A DNA stretch of 64,000 nucleotides from positions 40,129,249-40,193,248 of the forward strand of contig OZ038423.1 of assembly GCA_964036155.1 (NCBI GenBank), given 5' to 3'. Positions 24,493-37,600 of this stretch are shown in pieces (the first letter of the stretch is position 1; each line of letters starts with the position of its first letter). The translations under genes were made by a program, and so were the position numbers. The DNA comes from Diploscapter coronatus (taxonomy: Eukaryota; Nematoda; Chromadorea; Rhabditida; Rhabditidae). The notes beneath the pieces are model-generated. The model saw nothing but the letters and a program-made list of their open reading frames with translations, was not told the DNA's origin and searched no databases.

Positions 24493-26624
24493 TTACTTGT
24501 AGGAAATGTAGACAATATTAGTGGGCATGCTAGGGATGTCAACGACGTCGATCTTGGTGAATCCAGCTTCCTTCAACATCGATTCTGCTTTCACCTGACC
24601 CCAAGCCGATCCCAGTCCCAATGCATCTAAAAATCGCAATTAAATATCGAGACAGACCTAGGAAGACTTTCAGCAAAAACATAATTATAAGTGGTTTGCG
24701 AGATAAAATTTTTCTATTGAAAGTTGGACATAAGGGGAGCCTTAAATAAATAAATTTTATCCTACCATTTTTGGATTAAAGTTATTTATTTTCGGCGAAA
24801 ATTGGTTTCAATTTTGACTTTAAACTTTTTGAAAATTAAATTTTGACCTTTCATTCTTAAGGTAAATCTTAGTGCACTCCTGGTCCCCAAAAAGATTTGG
24901 CTTAAGCTATGCCTTGACTTATTAGGAAAATATTTTTGAAGCCTTACTTACCTGGAGAATTGCTAGCTACAGGTAGGCAGTGCAGAAGACTAGAGGAATA
25001 ACAGAGGCAACCTCGAGCGCCTAGAAGCTGTCTGTCTTTGTAAATGCTGCTCGTTCCCTTGACTTCCAGCATCACGAATCGGCATCCTGGCTTGAGAACT
25101 CGATGGACTTCTTTCAGGCACTAAATTTAACGAGTTTTGTTGGGAGCTTTAAAAAGAATACCAAATCGGGTCTCATTTGATCGTGGCATGAGTCGAAGAT
25201 CAGAACGATATCGAACGAATTGGTCCACGTTGGATCCATTTTTCCTGCATCCATAATTCGGAATTCCAGATTCGGCATTGCTTCTCCATTCGATTCCTTT
25301 CTAAAATATCTTCACCTTTTGCAAATATCCGCTTCAATTCAACAACCTTCTCATCTTTGCCTGTCCAATAGCCTTTTCTGACAAATCGATTCCCACAAAT
25401 TTCGAATTCGGATATCGTTCAGCCATTAGTGCGGCGTGCATTCCATTGCCGCAGCCAACATCCAGAACCGTTATTCCTCCAGATTCAAGCTTGTCCTGAA
25501 ATGAAAACTTGGATAGAATTTTATACCGGCTGCTCTACTTGAATCCCAAGAAGAGGAATGAAGTCAGTGAACAGGTGTTGTCTGTGCATCGATTCGCTGA
25601 GACGCGACATTTCTTCGTAGAACTTCGAATAATTGTCGTAACTCAGTCCTAGTGGTCCGTCTTTATTGATGACTTCAAGCAATTTGGCATAAGGTTCGAG
25701 TAAAGCAATGTTCATGGATGCCCAAGACAATGCGATATTGGAGCTGTCGTTCTTGAGAAACTAAATGAAGAGTATCGAAGCCATCGTTCAGTATTCTCCT
25801 TACTTGAACATGCTCTGGTTTGATGTAGAATTTTTCATCCTGCGTCACCTCGATGATATCCCCACACGCCATTGCACCCAACCACTCCTTCACATATCTG
25901 AAGTTGATTTTGAACAGCAGAGATGTAACGAAACAAGGTATTTTGAATGCCTGACGCTATTTCGAATTTAGGTTTAGTCATTCAATTTTTTTTTGCAATC
26001 GAAACGATTTGTTATCTTTGATGAAAAATAGGGGTATACAAACTTCCCCTTTTATTTCTAGTAAAAATGGGTCGAAGTGTCGAATATTTCAAAATTTTAA
26101 TCATCAAAATCAACAAATTTGACAAAACTCCTCATATTTTAGGTGACAATATTCATTTTTCAATCATTTTTTTACATTATCAGGTATTTTTGAGTAAAAC
26201 TTCTTTGTTTAGATTACGATCTCGATTTTTTAACTCAAACTATAAGGTTTATTTTGAGATCTTTAAAAATGAAATTTCAGTCTCGATTTCGAAAACTTTC
26301 AAATCAAACTTCGTACACCTCTGATGGATACGATAATTTTTATTTGACACTATACCTTTCCTTGCAGTTAGCTTTATCAGCCACACCCTTCGGAGTGGCC
26401 GGCTTTTCTTGCGATCCAACATCGGCAAGGGCATCAAACAGACCTAAATTCGATCCAAGAGCGATTCCTGTCGCGAGCATCTGGTTCACGACGGTGTTCT
26501 GCAAGAGATTTAGAATGAACAGATATTGAAATGATTGTTCAGTGATCATGTCACTAATTATACCAGAATATCTTACCATAAGTCTTTCCTGAAATGGATG
26601 CAAATTTTGATTGGCTCCGCTCAT
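24493..26624 (-). CDS. SAM-dependent methyltransferase with N-terminal winged helix (Rv2258c-like), 365 aa
   Basis: Minus-strand exons 26577-26624, 26356-26498, 25804-25897, 25539-25760, 25347-25495, 25162-25300, 24952-25120, 24493-24626; phases agree throughout. The N-terminal half (NTVVNQMLATGIALGSNLGL, then KEWLGAMACGDIIEV and a FYIKPEHV segment) is the helical, winged-helix dimerisation region typical of this class. The Rossmann domain has motif I VLDVGCGNG (179-187), the acidic ribose-binding Asp206 in FVGIDLS, motif II FDIVLIFDSCHD and motif III LKEVHRVLKPGCRFVMLE. C. elegans has several such proteins of unknown substrate. The start is fixed by MSGANQNLHPFQERLM, ending exactly at a GTAAGA donor. 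The substrate cannot be told from sequence. Confidence 0.85.
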
Positions 26625-29600
26625 CTTCCACTTTAGTTTTCTATATAGTCTAAATGAAATTAGGTATAGAAAGTTCAAGTGATAAATTTGTCAGAAACAC
26701 TTTTGCAAAAGTGAATTGTTCTTGGAGAAGAAATGATGATATTCCATTTCGATGAAAGTGGTTGTCAGGTTGATTTATTGCCTGTGTATCGCAATACAAA
26801 GACCATCAAAATTTGAGCATAAGAATGGGATATCGTTGTTCTTCGTTCATATCATGCTTAGTTCTTCGAAAACAGATAACAATCAAATAAATTATATTTA
26901 AATTCAATATGAGCATAATCGTTTTGTGTACTTTTATGTAGGATGAAAAATAAACAGATGTAACATGGATACTCGCTTTTCTTTTTGTGTTCTACTTAAT
27001 CTTCATAGATTTTTAACATCAATACTTCAAAACCATCTTCACTTCAGAATTCAGGTTCTCGAATATATTCTACGATGTAATATTTTACGTCTACTCATAT
27101 CTCAGAATATGAACGCGCATGATAGCATCTTGAACCTTCTTACATCAACATGCGATGTCTGCTTCGATACTAGCAACTTTTTAGCTTCGCAAGATTTTAT
27201 GAACTACAAATGTTCGAACAAAGGTTATGGAAATTGCATGAGATTTTATTAGCTATTGAAAATTTCACCAACGAATTTTACAGCATTTTTAATTTACAAC
27301 AATTCTCTTGAGAATAAGAATAGTATCTTGATGTCGATCTGGCAATGAAGGGATGAGGATCGAGTGAATGGATCCTCTTTGGTCTGCCCTTCTGTCTTCC
27401 GACACCCCCTCTCTCCCTTCCCTTTGCAACTCCCTGCCACTCGCTTCCGTCGCAGTGGCCGTGGTCGATTTCACTTGTATTTTGCTGATTTTCCATTGTA
27501 ATTCTCAAAAATGGATATCGAATGAAAATGAGAATAGAAAGCGGAAAAGGGAAGGACGAGGATGAAAGGGAAGAGAGGGGTGATTGGAACTGCTTGAGAC
27601 AGGCAGACATCAGACAGGTCTGTTAGGGAAGGGCGAAGGAAAATGACACGACACGGGTCGTTGCCTGACATATCCGACCGCAGGTGGCAGAGACAGAGAG
27701 GCTAACCATTGAACGGGTGGAAGAATTATTTATGGGTGCGAATGTCAAATTTCACCAGTTTCGATCTGCCTACTTGACACAAATTCCCCACTTCTCATGT
27801 GTAACACAGCAAGAGGTCATGTTATGTCAAAATATCAAAACTGATTTCGCGAGTTGTTGAAGAGCATGTTGTAATAAAATAAGCGGCAACGGAACAGAAC
27901 ACATAAATTATTGATACTTCGGGCTTAGTGCTTTACTTTATACATATCATTTATCCCTGAACATATCAACATTTCAAAACCCCCTATCGAAGATGCTATT
28001 TTCACTCATTAAGTAAGAATTTTACACATTTATTACGCTGCTACATGCGAAGCCACGTAGGGCTATCATCAACAAATGTCTTAGAATGAATCTGCAAATT
28101 TTTATTACCTTTATTCCTTCCCTAATGCCTCTAGCCTATTTGTCAATAAAATGAAATTCCTTTCCAGGATCGTCTTTTCCCTCTCGATTTTCCTTATTTC
28201 CCTTTCTTTTTATTTTCCCTTGCCGACCATTTTATCCGCTTTTCTGCCTGCCACACGCTTCCCTTTTTCTTTTCCAGCGGATTTGCCAGACTGAATGACT
28301 TTTTCTTTCGTCTCGTTATCAATTTCCATTTCTATCAACTCACTTATTTGTCCAACTTTTTTAAGTGTTTTTTTTCACTTCAGCCGCTTTTTCATGCAGA
28401 TCTGCCCATGTCATTGCGGTCAACGACGCCCTTTCTTCAACATCTATTTACCTTTTCCTGCCAGCCTCGTTTTTATCACTTACCCCTTATCACTTGCATC
28501 GTGTCATCATCTGCAATTTGATCCCCCTTCGTCGACTTTTTCCGCATCACCCAATCATTTTTCAAGCTGAAGGTCATAATGTCGTCATTATATTTGGAAC
28601 GGAAAAAGATAGTATAAAAAAGACATCGAAAAGTGAAATGGATGGTTCTTGAGATTTATTACTGCGTAACGATTTCATACAAAAAGTCATCGGATGTTTC
28701 AATAGATTTTGCAAGCGATAACACCCTGAAGTTTACCTACATGAGAAGTTTTTGTTCGTAGCTTTGGTCTATGTTCTATTCCCGATTGGCCTTCCATCCA
28801 ACGACAAAAGACCAATTATCCTAATAGCTACTTACGAGTCAAGATACTTACTCAACAGGGCTGAACGGGGATGATTGCATCATTGGACGTCCTTGACAAT
28901 CGTTACTTCCACGTTCTTCACTACTCAGTTTTGATCCGTCTTCCTCAATATCCAGACATCCAGATAGTCATTCAGACAGCTGACCACCTCGTCTACTTGT
29001 CCGAGGCCTTGCCTTCCCAATTCCATTCTCATACTCTCATACTCTAAACGGCAAACATTACCAAAAAACGAGAACAAACCGGTAATAAGAACAGAAAATA
29101 ACAGCAGAAACACAACCATCTAACCATTCATCAGGAACAGCTTGGGAAGGAAGAATCACTACGGAAGGAAGGGCAGATTATGATTATTCTGCTACGACAT
29201 AATTGGCCTTATTCGTCATTTTTATACATTCAACCGGATGACATTCTTGATCTTATATTCTTTAATAGGGTTGGAGTATTTTATCTTCTTGATGAAAACT
29301 TTTCCTTTGAGTTTATTCATTAAGTTATATATAAAAGGCGAAATTGAACTGAAATTATTAAAACTTTGAGAGAACATAATTTCTAACATAAGCTGCATGC
29401 TTTTAATGCACCATACTTCTAGGTATTTTAGAAATCAAATTTCTCCTGCCCGCAATGATCTATTCTACTAAAACTTTTGTTATTAAAACAGAATTTACTC
29501 AAGTGAGTATATTTGGGAAAATAATGTAACACGAATAGAATTTTGTCTTGAATATTGAAAATTTTTCTTGCTTACATTTAAGCATTGGTCACTTTCTAAA

Positions 29601-31694
29601 ATGGTTCTATCATTAGTCGATATTCTTCGATTTGGAAAATCTATCTCGAAAAAATGGATGATTTCATTTCTCTCGCAAAATTCCAAGTTTCGTTGCAAAA
29701 TTTACATAACAAGTAGTTTAATTCAAAGCGCAGTTGGATTTCGTTTGCAGAGACAAAGTTGCAATTTTCTTTGTAGAGAAAGTGAAAATGAAAATAGCGC
29801 GAAATCTTTTTGGCAAGTCGCAAGCATCCAATTTGTTCACTTTCCGATAGTTTGACAGATGTTTCCGCTTCTTTTCAATGACTTTGATTTTATCGCAATT
29901 TGCAATAATACATCCAGTGTTTTCGCCACTTTCATCTATTTATCCTCTCAATCATCAAAGCGAACTTCCGTTCATTTTCATATACGCACATAGAATTTAA
30001 TAGTCTTAATTTCGGAGCATTTGGGTCATTTCGCAACTAGAAATATCTGCTTCCTTGTATTTTTATGAGGAAAATAACTATTCCAAAACTTTGCTTATCT
30101 ATCAGCCTTTCGTATTTTAAATGATACTACGAAAGAGCATATTCGTGATATAGTGACCGATCCGCAATGACAATTTATAATAACACAGTGACGGAGTGAT
30201 TCTTTGTAATTACGGAGTCATTTTGTACCAAGCAAGTCTTTCTGAGAACAAATAAAATCTTCTACTATTTGACAGAACACTCCGGCATTGCGTGCATCAC
30301 ACGTTGTCACTCCGTCTCCCCGTCATTACAAACTGCCATTCATATTTTCTATGTCAAATAATTCGATTAATCCTTTTTGATCCTTTAAAATGCTAACGCT
30401 TCCAATGAGTTTCAAGAGGCGTCAATTTCAATAGTTTTTCCTTTATTCCCAAAAGTGATTCCTATTCTTTGACTTATTGGAAATTTCCCTGTATGTAGAA
30501 TGTTGAGGCTAAAAGAATAAGTGAAATTATGGGCTAAATCTTGCTGCATTTAGCAGCCTAACGGCAGCTTAACTTGGTAAAGTCGATTAATCATTTTTCA
30601 TTTTTAATATGATCGTTACAAGCAGGTCTCAGCGTGTAATATGTGCGTATTTGGCACTCTGCATGCATTTCAGCTTCCTCTGATCCCCACTGATTTCGCT
30701 GATATCTCCACTCCCACCTGCCAGCGCATTTCATTCTCTACCCCCTAGCCCTCTGCTACTGCTTCTGTTTTCGTGGCGACTTTCTCTTATCCAAATCGAC
30801 CTCGTTACCTCTTCTCTTTACTTATCTTCTGGCATCTACCGTCATATCTCATTCCCTCATATCTCCCCTGCCTTCCCTGGCTTTTCAATGCTTTTCATCT
30901 TATCGTCTTTTTCTCCCGCGAATCGAATCTTCTCGGTTCGACCCCTAGGCCTTTGGCTAAATCGGCACTTAAAAAGTCATGCAGTTATGTTAGTTGCATA
31001 TCCGTTGTCTCTCTCTCTCTCTCTCCCCCTCTCTCTCTATCTTGTGTTGTTTTTTCTCCCGTTGTCTTGTCCGCCTTCTCTCGATCTCCTCCAATCTCTC
31101 CAAGCAGGTAGGCGTGTCTGGGGGCGTACACCTTGAAAAGGCAGAATGGCTAGGGGATGCGATTTGCCTGTTGCCTGACGACTTGACGGCTTCACGGACA
31201 GCTAAACCCTGTTTCCTCTCCGCTTCTCCGTTACGTCTTCTCTGCCTTCGTCCTTGCCTTTGCCAGTCACTTCTCGTCCCTTGCCGCTTTATTCGGCAAT
31301 ATCTTATCATTTCATTTAAACATTTGCAAAATTCGTGATCCTTCTGCGTTTCCTCATATCGACAAGAATTGTTGAACTCCATTTTGTGCTTCCCTTCTTT
31401 TGAACGGGTTTACATTTTCGTCTTCACAACTTTGACTTCATGATATTCGGAATTTGTAGACAGATTCTATACAACACTTTGCAAGATCGCCATTCTGCAC
31501 ATAGAACCAACGATATTCTATCAACTTTTGTCCTCGATAAAATGTAACCCAAAAATCGCTCCGAATCCATACTCGATTCTAAAACTTTTAGCCGACAATG
31601 TTGTAAATCATTTCATTCACAGATTCCTCGGCAACGAATGTTATAGTTGTTTCATTGCTTCCGTATATTCGGGCAAACAATCCCGATATTTCAG
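26625..31694. other. 5 kb gene-poor region upstream of the GRL gene
   Basis: No assembled gene. It alternates between AT-rich DNA and strand-skewed islands that are purine- or pyrimidine-rich (27360-27650, 28140-28560, 30700-31330), including a (CT)n run near 31010-31040. The islands carry open frames of low complexity on several strands at once, so I treat them as non-coding. It is likely shared regulatory space for the divergent methyltransferase and GRL genes. Confidence 0.45.
31010..31040 (+). repeat. (CT)n microsatellite
   Basis: Alternating C and T with a CCCC interruption, about 0.65 kb upstream of the GRL gene start. Confidence 0.7.
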
Positions 31695-34600
31695 ATGCGG
31701 AGAGTGTCGTTGCTGCTCTTGTTTGTGTCACCCGCACTGTCGTGTATCGGAGGAGGAATGGGAGGTAATGCTGAATTCAGAACTCATTATGATTTTCTGT
31801 TTACCAACCTATCACAAAATTGCAGGTGGCGGATGCTGTCCTCCATCCAGGCCAATGTGTGGAGCCCCCATGTGCACGGCCAGCAGGTAATCGCTCTTCA
31901 CATACAACATTTTTATGCAGATCTTCATCGTGTATTCATTTCTATCATCTAGCCGCTACACTATCATCATTCGTGTGCTTTTTTCCCTCTACGCTTCTCA
32001 TTCTCGTTTCTCGATCGCGATATTCCTCTGTCTGCGGTGACGATGACTTCACCATATTGTCTCTCGCCGCTATTCAATGGCATCCGTTATTTCGCACTTC
32101 TACATAGACATAAGAATATCAGTCACAAATGTTGCATAATATAATAAATAGACTGTCAAGAAAAAGCGAACATTTCCTGTTGCGAAATCTGCCCGATTGT
32201 GTCTAGATGCCTCAACAATTGGCTGTCGCCGTTCGTTCTTCCATCATTTTTGCCATTCTGCTTGTCTTTTTCATGCAAATAAGCTTCAAGAGCATTCGAT
32301 TGCGCGTTTCCTTGCCTTGCTTTGGTTTCGGCTTCGGCACTGTGAGAACGGGAAGCAAATCAGCATTGTGGCGATTTCTTTTTTCCTCTTCTTTCATTTT
32401 CCTTTTTCTCCTTCATCAAATCACAAATGGATCTAATTTATTGTATGGAGTCAGAGTCACTTCCTGAATCGAATGGCCAAGCTGCTTGCATTCAAGTTGA
32501 CCAACAATTGCGTGGAGATGGATAGGCAAATTGGGTTGATTGGGTTGATTGGGTTGATGGGTTGAGAACGGGCTGAGGACTGAGGACAGAAACGTGACAA
32601 TGGCAACACCAGGTTGTCAATTGTTCAGAGATTAGGGATAAAGATGAGGAAGACAATTGACAATCGACGACACAAACGTATTGTTTGGATAACGAATAGG
32701 CACAACATCCTCATTCCACCAAGTTAAATTCGATTTCTGACTTGTTCGAAAAGGAAATCAATGACTGGAAATTGCAACAAAATTTATCGAATAAGGGGGA
32801 ATAGTTTTACATAAAGCAATGCAATAACAGTCAAAGTATCCGACCACATCTGCTATCAGTTAAGACTAGTCTGCCGATTACTTTGGAAGATTTTAGATGC
32901 AAATGAGGTTTATCAGTTAGTAGATGAGCGTACCAAAGTTCTATTTCGGTTAGTTCAGCAAAAGTAGCTAGGCATGTTCAAAGATAAGTCATTCAAGAGA
33001 TGGAGTGAATGAATTTGATTTCTACTGTGCATATTCCGAGATAATTCCTAGTGAAAATTTTCATAAGATTATCATCTATGATTTTCACCAATCTTGGAAG
33101 TTTCTCCTGCCATATCGCATAATCTTCATTCAAAATATGATAACAGTTCTGAGATTCTTGATTATCTCAAAGCATATCCATCAAATCTCAATGGCATTTT
33201 CCGTTTGCTATCTAATTGCAGGGCTATTAGCAACGATCGAGGTTCTCATGTCCTTTTCTCGATAGCGCGCGAATTGATTGCGATATCTGCAGCTTCTCTG
33301 TTGATTGCATTATTATTGCGTCGTCCAGCCATCATTCTGTCAGCCAGGCTAATTTCCCTTCACTTCTTCACTATTTGTCTGCCTCGTTCTGTATCATTGA
33401 CATTCTTTTTCCATATCACTCTCATCATTCACGCGTTTGATGTTTTTTTCCTTCAAATTCACTAGTGGACTTGTGAAACACCTTCTGATTAGCAAACAGC
33501 TTGGATGGAATGGGTTGGCGATGCATTGGTAGAGGAACGACAGTTGGCTACAGTTCAGATGAGAAAAATGACACAAAACGTTCTAAAAGATCGCGATCAT
33601 TTACACTCCAAATGTTCTCACTTTCATCCAGGCATCCGCTCTTCTTTTGCTTCTTTCAAATCAGCTTGATGTCAATGCTTGACTGCTACAGACAATAGTG
33701 TCGTTTTCAGCACTTGATGTGTTATTCCCGAAATCATTCAGCCTTGTGTCAAGAACGACAAATAGAATACATTTGAAACAAATAGCCAAAAATATGCATT
33801 CTTTAGAGCATCTCTAGCGCTCTTAACACTGCATTCACTTGAGAGATCTTATTTTTGACCTCTATGTCTATCTGAAAATAATATTCTCTCGAAAAAACAC
33901 TACTCAAAAAGACATACTGGTTTTATTAGTATGCATAGAAATACAGCAGCAATGTGAACAAATTTTTTCTAATGATAAGTCTATTCTCTTCAGAAAGTTT
34001 AAACATGAGCGTTACCGCTTACAGCAAGTACATGGTCATCGAGTGTAATCCCAAATTCTCTATGCATGATTCATGGAAGAAGAACAATAGTATCAAAATG
34101 AAATGCCAATATAATTTACTGTCAGCATTACTTATCAGTGATCTGAAAGTCTTCTTCAGCATTCATTCAATTACAAACCTAACTGTTTGGATGCTAACTC
34201 TGGGACAACTTAACCTTTAATTCTGAGTTTGATTATTGTCAAAACTTTACAATGATGGAAAATATGAGCTAATAATATTAGAAATGCGTGAGAAATCTCA
34301 AGATGACATTCAAAGCCCTAATTTAGTAACTTTTTTCTGCAAATCAACCACAATGGATTTAGTTTGATTTCATCGCTAGAATCATTAATGTAACTCAATT
34401 ATTGACCGGTCTATGCGCCATAATTTATCTAATCTGTCTAATTAAGTTGAGTATGATACATACAAACGTTTAGATTGGTTCATTTAGATTGGTGCAGCCA
34501 TCTTTTAACACGCGTAAAAATTACTTTTAAATTTCTGAACAAATGCTATCATTTCAATTTTAAGATACAGTAAAGCGCAAAAGTTTGGAATAATGAATGG

Positions 34601-37600
34601 CATTAGACATGTTATTTTATTCTTGATTAATTAAGAAAAACTCATAAGTTTCATATACTCTATATGAGCTTCGATTAGCAATAATTCTCAAATTTAATCC
34701 AAGTTAAGGAGATTATGAAATCGTTCATTATTTCAACCGTTTGTGTGCAACTAAAATAGATAACGCAAATTTGAAATTTTGCCAAATCTATCTTTCGGAT
34801 TGGTCTGTAATTATTTGTATGCAGAAGTTTGATCATTTAGACTTAGTTATAGATTAATCTTGCTTCTTCTTCGCTGATCTTGTAGCGACATCTCATCTCT
34901 CGATTACTTATCTGATCTTGCTAGATATTTCATATTTGTGGCTTCATAGTCTGGGTAGTCTGTATGGTTTGCATATTGAAGATCTTACTTACGGCATATT
35001 GAGAATGCGCGTAATAAAGTTGGAAGGACTGCTGAAACTGTGACTGCCTGACTGCTTGACAGACTGACAGACACATCACGATGTTTCATTTCTCCGTCAA
35101 TAGTCCATCTCTTTCCCTTCTACTTCCCTTTTTACACTTTATGTTTGGAGCGAATCTACCCGTATTAGATATCCCTCTCCATCAGCTTTCTCTTCACTTT
35201 TCTAACCTCGTCCTCTCACTTATTTGGTCTGCAACGCGGTTTATCATATGCCTTTGTAAACGAGTGAAATCTCATTCCATTCTTCGAACTAGTGAAACCT
35301 AACGAGAATAGCCACTGGCAAAGAAACATGCGAATTTTCAAAAAGAGGACTTACTAACATCCTTCATAATTTAAAAATCTTAAGAAGGACGAAGTTTGAT
35401 ATTGTTAAAAATAATTAAGAATCAACAATTTTGATAATACATTCATTTTCAACGTACAAAATGAATAAGTCTTACTTTTTGCATTTATGAACTGCTGATT
35501 TTTACAAATTTTACTGATCTTATCAAACCAGATTCTATGTTTTATCGCGACATTTGAAAAATATCTTTTCAGATAGGTTTTTCTTCAGTGAAAATTATGG
35601 TTGTACCACCACTTTTGATTAATTTTCTGAGCGTTTGTTTCCCACAGAACCTACTTTCCCAATTACTATACGATCTCTATGAATTCCGAAGCCTCTGCTA
35701 ATCGTAAGTCTTTTGGATGCGAGATTGCGAGTGATCACGAGAAAATTTCGAAACTATAAAAACGAACGAGTTATGCTAATCGAAACAGATCGGAATGCAG
35801 AGAAAAAGGGGTTTCTATGTCTTAGATCTGGGAACACGCGAGATCGCGCGACTAGACTGCATAAAATTTAACAAACTAGTTGAATTTTTTCTACAAATCT
35901 ATCACAAATAGAAGCACTAGGCTGAGAGATCATCAATATGCGCTGACCTTTTCAAACAGCATCTCTCACGTTTGTCGCTGAATGGACACTAGAGACTCAA
36001 GACTCCGGTGGATGAAGATGATCTCGCAAACGAGACTTTCATCATTCCTTTCACGTTTCAACGGGGATCGAAATTTTCTGCCGATAACTTAATCGGTATT
36101 TTAGCATTGCAGTGAAAAAGTATTTAAGTTTGAAAATCGCATCTGTGCATTAGAAAATCTCGATAGCATTTATGTGAAGATACAGTGACGGCCAAAAGTT
36201 TGAAACAATCATGACTATGAGTTCAGTCTATTAAAACTTTTAATCGCTAAATAAATTTTATGAATCTCGGTAGAAATTAACCGTTTAGCAGGAAACATGC
36301 ATGTGCGCAAAATTTGATTAAATTTTGTCCATGACTATTAAACCTACCAGGTTACATTCATACTCAATTTTTAAAATAAAATTTCGGCTACCACTATCTA
36401 GAACTTCATCGGTGGTGATTTTTTGCTTCAATTGTGTAATTTCTTACATAATTAACGGCTAACTTCGAGCAGTAGAAAGACAATGATACTGAATTAAATT
36501 TCAACATAGTAATGACAGTGAACAATGTGGATGAATTCCATCCTTCTTTTCTCTGCCTCCCCATTCCACTCCTCATTGTCCATTCTTCACACTGACTTCG
36601 ATCACTTTCCTTTTCGATTTGAATGTCGAATGCAGAAAAGCAGCAAGCAAAATGTAGAATGTACACTTGTCACATTGAGGTGCGCGTCGAAGCCATTTGA
36701 GTGAGGAAAGACTACAGAATGGAGATTAAGATTGGAGAAGAGAAGCTAACATTCAAGAAACAGAAGAAGAGAAGCGGTTTGGACTTGATTGAGAGGGGCT
36801 ACCGATTGTTTAACTGGCCAGTGGCACGATTGAAGTGACAATGGCATATCGATGGCATTGTGCTCAATTTGTGACTAACGTTCAACTAGATCGAGTATTT
36901 GGAAGTGATATGAGATTGCGAATGTGCTCTTATATCTATTCTGAAAAAGGCGGCTAAAATGATCACTAAGAATTTGGATGGCTGAAATGAAATGAGCTGT
37001 GAATATTACTCCATATTGCATCGTTCTTCAAACCCTAATACAGAATAGCGTCAATAAATTTAGAAATGTTATCTTCGACAATTTACTCATGCATTATTCT
37101 CATCCAATTAGATTCTGCTGACATTGGCCTCCATCGAAATATAATTCGATTTATCGCATTATGTTAAAGACTGATTTCAGCCTTCCTAATTGACAATCCC
37201 AAATCATATCTGACTTTTGTACTATTTTATCTTCAACTTTAATGGTTCTGCCATTGCCAGTCTGCCAGTCTATAGCAAATGACATCCCAGGCAAATAACC
37301 GTGTCGGTGGTCACTGCCACTGCTTCTGCATCAGTTTCGCCTGTCACGCCGTCCCTCCAATTGCGTCTTCAAACCGGACTCGTCTTCCTGCGCAACCGAC
37401 TTTCTTCATTCCTTTTTTTCTTGCCTCTTCTGCTATACTCCTTCAGCCATCGATATCTCCGTATTATTCCTTTGGCTTGCCCTAAAGATGCGTGATATGA
37501 TGAAAACTGGAACGGAGCCAAGTTCATTTATAAAAAAAAAGTAGTCAGGGGAAAAAAATACCGATTAACTAGTTGCTTTCATAAATCGATTTTCAAGCAA

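Noticed and set aside
26067..26324. 85-codon plus-strand frame
   Set aside because: It is inside an intron of the minus-strand methyltransferase and made of AT-rich filler (Phe, Lys, Ile).
30180..30345. Repeated GACGGAGTGA / ACTCCGTC blocks suggesting an inverted repeat
   Set aside because: Arms do not align over more than short stretches and the borders are unclear. Not called as an element.
27278..32467. Open frames such as 30773-31111, 30990-31382 and 32197-32467
   Set aside because: Same strand-skewed islands with open frames on several frames at once. No domain, no consistent exon joins.
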